Made by a program: the position numbers and the translations under genes
Part shown: in pieces, positions 1 through 4,828 of the stretch
Numbering within the stretch: the first letter of the stretch is position 1
How the letters are laid out: the number at the start of each line of letters is the position of its first letter
Notes under the pieces: generated by a model
The model's input: only the letters and a program-made list of their open reading frames with translations
Databases searched by the model: none
Told to the model about the DNA's origin: nothing
Assembly (NCBI GenBank): GCA_947176675.1
Contig: CAMWRN010000141.1
Span: forward strand, 1-6,550
Direction: 5' to 3'
Source: an uncultured Clostridia bacterium
GTDB lineage: Bacteria > Bacillota > Clostridia > Oscillospirales > Ruminococcaceae
DNA length: 6,550 nucleotides

Positions 1-5
1 ATATA

Positions 6-34
6 TTGATTTTCTCAGCAGTATGTGCTATAAT
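6..34 (+). promoter_or_regulatory. Sigma-70/SigA promoter of the DUF389 gene
   Basis: A -35 box TTGATT (6-11) is followed by a 17-nt spacer and a perfect -10 box TATAAT (29-34). The -10 is preceded by TGC (26-28), giving an extended -10 element (TGnTATAAT). Transcription should start near 41, leaving a short leader of about 24 nt before the preferred GTG start at 65. This is the clearest promoter in the window and implies constitutive, housekeeping-type expression. I see no convincing operator around it. Confidence 0.8.
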
Positions 35-51
35 TGTTAAATCAATTCATT

Positions 52-58
52 GAAGGTG
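52..58 (+). promoter_or_regulatory. Ribosome binding site that decides a GTG start for the DUF389 gene
   Basis: The sequence GAAGGTG at 52-58 is a good Shine-Dalgarno match and lies 6 nt before a GTG at 65. The longest open frame would begin with TTG at 50, but that codon overlaps the ribosome binding site itself and has nothing suitable upstream. GTG at 65 is therefore preferred. Confidence 0.7.
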
Positions 59-64
59 ATTTTT

Positions 65-1480
65 GTGGACGAAGAAAAATCAGAAGCTAAAGTGCGCTAT
101 AAAGGCTTGCGGAATTATTTTCACAGTCTTTTCGATATGCGCGACAATATGATGTCCTATGACGAGATAGACGATATGATGCGGGAACAAGCCGTGATAC
201 ACGGCGCGAATATGTGGATACTCATGCTGGCGATACTTATAGCGTCCATCGGTCTGAATGTGAACTCCACAGCTGTTATTATCGGCGCAATGCTTATATC
301 TCCGCTTATGAGCGGCATTATGACAATGGGGTACTCCATAGCCGTAAGGGACATTCAGCTTCTGTTGAAGGCTCTGGTAAGATTTGCCACACAGGTTGCG
401 ATCTGCCTTATTACCTCGGCAATATATTTTAAAATTTCCCCGCTGACCGTTCCGTCAGAGGAAATGATAGCCCGAACCTCTCCAACCGCATGGGACGTGC
501 TCATCGCTCTTTTCGGCGGACTGGCGGGAATGATAGGTCACACGCGAACCAAGCACTCCAACGTTATTCCGGGAGTCGCAATAGCCACTGCGCTTATGCC
601 GCCGCTCTGCACCGCAGGCTACGGAATAGCCACGGGACAGTTCCGCTTCTTTATCGGAGCGTTTTATCTTTTTCTCATCAACACCCTGTTTATAGCCATT
701 TCCACCGCGCTGATCGCCCTTGTGCTGAAAATTCCGTACCACAAAAGCGTCAGCAGAAAGTCACAGAAAAAGGTCAACCTTGCTATTGTTCTGATAGCGG
801 TCTTTACGGTAATACCAAGCGTTTTTGTGGGAGCCTATACGGTCTACGATTCGGTGGTGGACACAAGCATCGCAAGCTATTTGAACGACAGCTTTCGATT
901 CGAGAATACGCAGATGGTAAAGTCCGAGACCAACAAGCAGAAAAAAATCATATCCGTCTCTCTCGTTGGAGAGACACTTTCCGCCGACGTGATAAAGCTG
1001 CTGCGGAGTCAGCTTGCAGACTACGGTCTTGAGGAGTACAATCTGCACGTCACCCAAAACGTTGTCACCGAAACGGACAGCAGCGACAAGGTCACAATAA
1101 TCTTGCAGGAGAACACCATTTCCGAGCTTAGAAAACAGTTGAACGAGCAGTCGGGAGAGCTGTCCGAAATGCAGCTCAGCCTTAACGAATACGAAGCTGA
1201 ACATACTGCGGACGCGATTTTGAAAGCAATGCCCCAAAAAGCCGAAAGCATTTTCCCTTACCTTTCTGACTGCAAGATAGGAATTATGTCTGACGGTCGG
1301 AACGACATTATAACCCTTACCGCCGAAACGGATAAAGACCTTTCCGAGGACGAGCTGACCACCGTCAGGAACTGGCTTTCAGCCGAAAGCGGCATTGACC
1401 GCGCGGAGACGTACATAACCTATGTCATACCAGAACCTCCCGAAACGGAAGATACCGAAAGCGAAAATAACGAAGAATAG
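65..1480 (+). CDS. DUF389 family integral membrane protein
   Basis: A 471-residue membrane protein of the DUF389 (TIGR00341-like) family, whose biochemical role is not established. After a charged N-terminus (1-45) there are about six hydrophobic segments, roughly at residues 50-66, 68-88, 103-122, 143-158, 195-221 and 238-260, with a further weaker one near 168-188. Two family signatures are visible: NVNSTAVIIGAMLISPLM (65-82), and a segment at 158-186 containing TRTKHSNVIPG followed by ALMPPLCTAGYG. Residues 262-471 look soluble, with a heptad-like, Glu/Gln-rich stretch at about 345-385 that is probably coiled coil, and an acidic tail (PEPPETEDTESENNEE) at the end. The GTG start is chosen from the ribosome binding site at 52-58. 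The gene has its own promoter and converges on the hydrogenase operon, so there is no reason to tie it functionally to hydrogen metabolism. Membership of the family is firm; transport of a substrate is only a guess. Confidence 0.88.
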   Translation: MDEEKSEAKVRYKGLRNYFHSLFDMRDNMMSYDEIDDMMREQAVIHGANMWILMLAILIASIGLNVNSTAVIIGAMLISPLMSGIMTMGYSIAVRDIQLLLKALVRFATQVAICLITSAIYFKISPLTVPSEEMIARTSPTAWDVLIALFGGLAGMIGHTRTKHSNVIPGVAIATALMPPLCTAGYGIATGQFRFFIGAFYLFLINTLFIAISTALIALVLKIPYHKSVSRKSQKKVNLAIVLIAVFTVIPSVFVGAYTVYDSVVDTSIASYLNDSFRFENTQMVKSETNKQKKIISVSLVGETLSADVIKLLRSQLADYGLEEYNLHVTQNVVTETDSSDKVTIILQENTISELRKQLNEQSGELSEMQLSLNEYEAEHTADAILKAMPQKAESIFPYLSDCKIGIMSDGRNDIITLTAETDKDLSEDELTTVRNWLSAESGIDRAETYITYVIPEPPETEDTESENNEE

Positions 1481-1482
1481 CG

Positions 1483-1517
1483 AAACGCGGCAAAGCCTTG
1501 TACTTTGCCGCGTTTTT
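1483..1517 (+). terminator. Intrinsic terminator between convergent genes, probably bidirectional
   Basis: A perfect 13-bp inverted repeat, AAACGCGGCAAAG (1483-1495) and CTTTGCCGCGTTT (1503-1515), encloses a 7-nt loop and ends in TTTTT at 1513-1517. It begins 3 nt after the DUF389 stop. It ends 2 nt before the phosphatase stop codon, so it can also serve the minus-strand operon. On that strand the hairpin is followed only by TTT and then CG, so termination there should be weaker. Confidence 0.9.
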
Positions 1518-1518
1518 A

Positions 1519-2691
1519 TCAGAAATATGAAACGCTGATGTTCTTGCCCATTGCCTTCAGCTTTTTGCTCACCTCGTCGATAAGCTGCATTTTTACGTTG
1601 AAGTTGATCGGCAGCGCTGGATTTTGGTGCGCGGGATTTACCGCCCGTCCCACATAGAAGCTTATATCCGTGGCTTCCTCGAAAAGCATCTGGGCAATTC
1701 GGGACGCGCCGTCCTTTTTCATGCTCAGGTCGCTTATGCTTATGCTGCCGTTAAGATAGCTGTCCGCGTATTCCAGAACCTTTGTCATGGTCACAACGCC
1801 CTCGGTAACGAGGTCAATGCCCTCGATCTTCGCTATTGGCGGGATATCGGGGTCGAAGTAGTCAAGACACGGAACAACAGGCTTGCCAAGATATTCGGAA
1901 GCAAGCTTTGATGTCGTACCTCCGCAGACAATGTGCTTTCCCTCCTTGGCAAAGAACAGGGTCTGCATTTTTTTCAGGTCCTGCGGATTTGAGGGAGGTC
2001 CTATCATAAGGCTGACGGGTATCCTCTGACGTATCTTTACCGCCGCGACGGTTGTGTCGTCCCCCGGCTCGCCGCCGTAAAGATCGTTGCACTCGTCCAG
2101 AAGAAGCTGGGAAATGCCTTTTGCAGACATCTTCTTATCATAGTTTCCCACCATGAAGTCGATAATGCTGTCACGCTGCCAGCCGAAGTTCAGAGTCTTT
2201 CCTACGCCCGCGTAGATCGCGCCGTCGCTCATGGCGATGAACACGTCGTTCTTTTCAAGCTGGAGCTTGGATTTGTAGATAGTCTTTCCGCCGATCTCCA
2301 TGCTTGTGCGGGGATACTCGAAGTTCTCACCGCCTCGGAGCATTATAACGTGGGGGTTGTCGTACTGGATTATCTCCGCCTCGCTGTTGTTTGTAATGCG
2401 TATAATGGTGAACGTGGAGTAAGCCACGCCCCTCTTTTCGCAGACGGGCAGCGTCGCCGCAATTGTGGAAACGCACTCCTCAACGCCGAGGTTATTCGCT
2501 ATCATTGTTGAAATAATTTTAGAGGTCAGGGTGGAAAGGATACACGCCTTTACTCCGCTTCCCAGACCGTCGGCAAGCACAAGAACAAGGCTGTTTTCGT
2601 TCTGCTCCACGATCTCTATGTGGTCGCCGCAGAGCTGCTCGCCTTTTTTGTTTACGCTTTTGAAGCCTATGTCCGTACACAAATTATTCAT
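1519..2691 (-). CDS. PP2C/SpoIIE-type serine/threonine phosphatase with an unassigned C-terminal domain
   Basis: A 390-residue protein, last gene of the hydrogenase operon. Residues 1-222 match the SpoIIE-like PP2C fold that uses two Mn2+/Mg2+ ions: GDH at 22-24, the metal-binding LADGLGSG at 39-46 (D41), AMSDG at 153-157 (D156) and PGDDTTVAAVKI at 209-220 (D211, D212). It should remove phosphate from Ser/Thr of a partner protein. Residues 223-390 form a second region with GPPSNP (231-236), VCGGTTSKLASEYLGK (255-270) and GIDLVTEGVVTM (291-302), which I cannot assign. There are no membrane segments, so the protein is cytosolic. ATG at 2691 is preferred over TTG at 2697 because AAGGAG (2702-2707) lies 10 nt before the ATG and only 4 nt before the TTG. 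The ATG overlaps the hydS stop by 8 nt, which points to translational coupling and probably to physical partnership. Phosphatase activity is well supported; regulation by HydS is inferred. Confidence 0.85.
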   Translation of the reverse strand: MNNLCTDIGFKSVNKKGEQLCGDHIEIVEQNENSLVLVLADGLGSGVKACILSTLTSKIISTMIANNLGVEECVSTIAATLPVCEKRGVAYSTFTIIRITNNSEAEIIQYDNPHVIMLRGGENFEYPRTSMEIGGKTIYKSKLQLEKNDVFIAMSDGAIYAGVGKTLNFGWQRDSIIDFMVGNYDKKMSAKGISQLLLDECNDLYGGEPGDDTTVAAVKIRQRIPVSLMIGPPSNPQDLKKMQTLFFAKEGKHIVCGGTTSKLASEYLGKPVVPCLDYFDPDIPPIAKIEGIDLVTEGVVTMTKVLEYADSYLNGSISISDLSMKKDGASRIAQMLFEEATDISFYVGRAVNPAHQNPALPINFNVKMQLIDEVSKKLKAMGKNISVSYF

Positions 2692-4366
2692 CTGCAAGAG
2701 TCTCCTTCAGCTTAGTCAGCGCGATCTTCGTCTCAGCAGTTGTTTCGCCAAGCAGGGACGCGATCTCCTGTACTACTCGCATCTGCTTGTCGATGACCTT
2801 ATCGGTGATCTCAACAGCCTGCATATTGGTGTTTTCCTTTTTGACGCGGCGTTTCTCCTCGCCTGTAATGTCGCGCATAATGCTCATTATAATGTGGTAG
2901 TTTCTGTCGTAGATGATAGTTTCCTCCACATAGAGCTGATATTCCGCAAGGTAGGTTTTCTTCTCATAAACGTTGCGGTTGTTGTCCAGAACGTTCATAT
3001 ACTCGGTAGGATTAAGTATCCTTATAACAGGACAGCCAAGCACGTCGGACTGGTTCTTGATGTTCATCATATTGCAGGCAGCCTTGTTGATAAGCTGTAC
3101 CTCGAAGTCCTCATTAAGCACAAGTATGCCGTTGGGAGTATTGTTTATAATGTTGTCCGAGAAGGACTCTGCTTTCTCCTTGAGATATGGCAGACACATG
3201 GTAAAGTCCGCCTTGCCCTGATATACGGCGACGGCTTTTTCGCGGCAGGTATTGTAGCCGCAGCTTCCGCAGTTAAGCTCGTGTTCGGGAGTGGTCTTGC
3301 CCATTTTCATGAGTATCTCCTTGATCTGAGCGTCGCTTGGATAATCCTTGAAGCCGGATTCAACTGCAAATTCCTTTTTGATCTCTTCCGCTGAGGGAAC
3401 GTTAGCAACAGTATCGTTTTTGCCCGCATATCTGTCTATGGCAAGGAAATTTCTTACAGGCTCGGGCTTTTCGTTCTCCATTACGGGACCGCCTATACAG
3501 CTTCCCGCGCAGGCAGACATTTCCACAAAGCAGCCCTTGATGTCGCCGTTTCTGATGTCCTCTAAGGTTTTCATGCAGTTCTCCATGCCGTCCACAGTGA
3601 TAAAGCTGTAGGGCAGGCTTTCCTTATCCATGGAACGGACAATTCCTCCCGTTGTGGGGAACAGTGCGGAGCGGTTATGCTCCTTTTCGTCGGGACAGTT
3701 TTCAAGCGCAACGCCCGCTTCTTTTAACCAGCCCGAAAGCTCGCCGTATGTAAGTACCGTATCAACGTGCTCCTTGTATTTATCCGCTTCTTCCTTTTTG
3801 GAAATGCAGGGACCTATAAACACCGTGTAGGCGTCGGGATTTTCCTCCTTGATGCGCTTGCAGTGCGCCTGCATTGGCGACAGAACATGAGCAAGATGAG
3901 CAAGCTGATCGGGGTAATACTTCTGGATAAGCGTGTTTACCGTATGGCAGCAGGAGGAAATAAGCACGTCTACAGTTCCCTCGGCGAGAATTTTCTCGTA
4001 CTGCTTTTTAACGATCTCCGCGCCGATAGAGGTCTCCTCAGCAGAATGGAAACCAAGCTTTTTCAGCGCGTTTGTCATAGCGGTAAGACCAACGCCGTAA
4101 TTCGCCGCAAAGGAGGGAGCAAGGCTTGCAATGACCTTTTTGCCGTCCGCAATGACGCTTTTGACCGTGTCAACGTCATTCTTGATCTGCTTGGCGTTCT
4201 GGGGACAGACTACATAGCACGTACCGCAGAGGATACAGTCGTTTTGAAGAATATGCGCCTGATTTCCCGAAAACTTGATAGATTTTACAGGGCAGTGCCT
4301 TATGCACTTGTAGCAGTTCCTGCAATTTGAGGTTTTTAACTGAAGATAGTTAACGTTTCCCGTCAT
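2684..4366 (-). CDS. hydS: Sensory PAS-domain [FeFe]-hydrogenase (HydS-like)
   Basis: A 560-residue soluble protein combining a hydrogenase H-domain with a sensor module. In order: two [4Fe-4S] motifs (C15, C18, C21, C25 and C44, C47, C50, C54); the H-cluster domain with loop 1 SSCCHTV (137-143), loop 2 GPCISKK (185-191, C187) and loop 3 MSACAGSCIGG (283-293, C286 and C290); an additional Fe-S motif C-x2-C-x4-C-x16-C (C366, C369, C374, C391); a PAS domain at about 402-503; and a charged helical, probably coiled-coil tail to residue 560. There is no histidine-kinase or other catalytic output domain. Loop 1 has His141 where catalytic enzymes have Pro, and by position the proton-relay Glu and Ser residues are missing, so H2 turnover is probably slow and the role regulatory. 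ATG at 4366 is chosen over TTG at 4375 because AAAGGA (4378-4383) is 11 nt before the ATG but 2 nt before the TTG. The symbol follows hydS of Ruminococcus albus, from memory. Confidence 0.88.
   Translation of the reverse strand: MTGNVNYLQLKTSNCRNCYKCIRHCPVKSIKFSGNQAHILQNDCILCGTCYVVCPQNAKQIKNDVDTVKSVIADGKKVIASLAPSFAANYGVGLTAMTNALKKLGFHSAEETSIGAEIVKKQYEKILAEGTVDVLISSCCHTVNTLIQKYYPDQLAHLAHVLSPMQAHCKRIKEENPDAYTVFIGPCISKKEEADKYKEHVDTVLTYGELSGWLKEAGVALENCPDEKEHNRSALFPTTGGIVRSMDKESLPYSFITVDGMENCMKTLEDIRNGDIKGCFVEMSACAGSCIGGPVMENEKPEPVRNFLAIDRYAGKNDTVANVPSAEEIKKEFAVESGFKDYPSDAQIKEILMKMGKTTPEHELNCGSCGYNTCREKAVAVYQGKADFTMCLPYLKEKAESFSDNIINNTPNGILVLNEDFEVQLINKAACNMMNIKNQSDVLGCPVIRILNPTEYMNVLDNNRNVYEKKTYLAEYQLYVEETIIYDRNYHIIMSIMRDITGEEKRRVKKENTNMQAVEITDKVIDKQMRVVQEIASLLGETTAETKIALTKLKETLADE
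2702..2707 (-). promoter_or_regulatory. Ribosome binding site for the phosphatase, inside hydS
   Basis: AAGGAG on the minus strand (2707 down to 2702) lies within the last codons of hydS and 10 nt before ATG at 2691. It fixes the phosphatase start as this ATG and keeps the two genes in one translationally linked unit. Confidence 0.7.
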
Positions 4367-4377
4367 ACCGTTCAATA

Positions 4378-4383
4378 TCCTTT
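4378..4383 (-). promoter_or_regulatory. Ribosome binding site of hydS
   Basis: AAAGGA on the minus strand lies 11 nt before ATG at 4366. It shares the string TGAAAGGAT and the 11-nt spacing with the site before hydA2, which supports using the ATG rather than the upstream TTG. Confidence 0.65.
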
Positions 4384-4406
4384 CACTGAAAATTTAATGG
4401 CAGGAC

Positions 4407-4655
4407 TTACGCCTGTACTTTTTCCATAACGTATTTACTGAAGATCTCTGAGAAATTCTCGGGGGAAACTCCGCATACCACCTCGTCGTCCACTTTAATG
4501 GTAACGCCCGTGGTACATTTTCCCAGACAAAAAGCCGCCGCCAGCGACACCTTGTCCTCAAGATGGTTTTTCTCGATGTTTTCTTTCATCAGCTCGATTA
4601 TCTTGTACGAGCCTCTCAGGTGGCAGGAGCTTCCAACGCAAACGTAAATATTCAT
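4407..4655 (-). CDS. Thioredoxin-fold [2Fe-2S] ferredoxin (NuoE/HydC-like small subunit)
   Basis: An 82-residue protein with the four-cysteine pattern C6-x4-C11 and C43-x3-C47 (VCVGSSCHLRGS near the start, FCLGKCTTG at 42-50). This is the pattern of thioredoxin-like [2Fe-2S] ferredoxins and of the C-terminal part of NuoE/HydC subunits. It lacks the N-terminal helical domain of full NuoE, so it is the stand-alone form. A fifth cysteine, C61, is not part of the motif. It probably passes single electrons in the cytosol to or from HydA2 or to HydS; which one cannot be told from sequence. ATG at 4655 is preceded by AGGGTG (4663-4668) with a 7-nt spacer. The gene follows a 172-bp repeat-like gap after hydA2 and is 40 bp upstream of the hydS start, so it sits most closely with the sensory pair. 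Confidence 0.88.
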   Translation of the reverse strand: MNIYVCVGSSCHLRGSYKIIELMKENIEKNHLEDKVSLAAAFCLGKCTTGVTIKVDDEVVCGVSPENFSEIFSKYVMEKVQA

Positions 4656-4662
4656 AATTCAA

Positions 4663-4668
4663 CACCCT
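4663..4668 (-). promoter_or_regulatory. Ribosome binding site of the [2Fe-2S] ferredoxin
   Basis: AGGGTG on the minus strand lies 7 nt before ATG at 4655. It sits just beyond the repeat-like gap, so the ferredoxin can be translated independently of hydA2. Confidence 0.65.
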
Positions 4669-4702
4669 ATCTGTAAAAAATTTGTATTGATCTCACAAGA
4701 GT

Positions 4703-4828
4703 GACGGGAAACCCCGTCCCCTATAAAACTAATCGTGCAGCCCAACCCGCCCCCTTGAGGGGGCATTACAAAGTTAAAATTGCCGATTACTAAAGGTGGG
4801 GGTGACTAAGCCCGCGGGGGCTCCCCGC
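4703..4828. repeat. Intergenic GC-rich palindromic element with three hairpins (putative dispersed repeat)
   Basis: The gap between hydA2 and the ferredoxin holds three perfect 6-bp GC-rich hairpins: GACGGG/CCCGTC (4703-4708 and 4713-4718, loop AAAC), GCCCCC/GGGGGC (4749-4754 and 4759-4764, loop TTGA), and GCGGGG/CCCCGC (4814-4819 and 4823-4828, 3-nt loop). None is followed by a T-run on the minus strand, so none is a good intrinsic terminator. The last stem touches the hydA2 stop codon. Alternating homopolymer-rich stems and AT-rich linkers look unlike the flanking genes and resemble the short intergenic repeats common in gut Clostridia. That it is repeated elsewhere in the genome cannot be shown from one copy. 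It may slow or process the operon transcript. Confidence 0.5.

Noticed and set aside
50..52. TTG as the start of the DUF389 gene
   Set aside because: It overlaps the ribosome binding site GAAGGTG; GTG at 65 has the correct spacing.
2465..3394. A 309-codon plus-strand open frame antisense to hydS and the phosphatase
   Set aside because: The minus-strand frames here encode recognisable PAS, Fe-S and PP2C motifs; the plus-strand translation shows no family motif and spans two real genes. It is a shadow of their codon use.
3767..4330. A 187-codon plus-strand open frame antisense to the hydS N-terminus
   Set aside because: It lies opposite the H-cluster loops and [4Fe-4S] motifs of hydS and has no recognisable domain.
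4682..4698. TTGT-N9-ACAA as a possible Rex (NADH-sensing repressor) operator before the ferredoxin
   Set aside because: One half (TTGTGA on the minus strand) fits, but the other half reads ATACAA rather than TCACAA and the total length is 17 rather than 18 bp. It is too weak to call.
4669..4698. Possible internal promoter for the ferredoxin gene (TTGTGA, 17 nt, TACAGA on the minus strand)
   Set aside because: The -10 candidate matches only three of six positions and lacks the conserved final T.
4749..4764. GCCCCC-TTGA-GGGGGC hairpin as an intrinsic terminator after hydA2
   Set aside because: There is no T-run after the stem on the minus strand, and the same holds for the other two hairpins in the gap.
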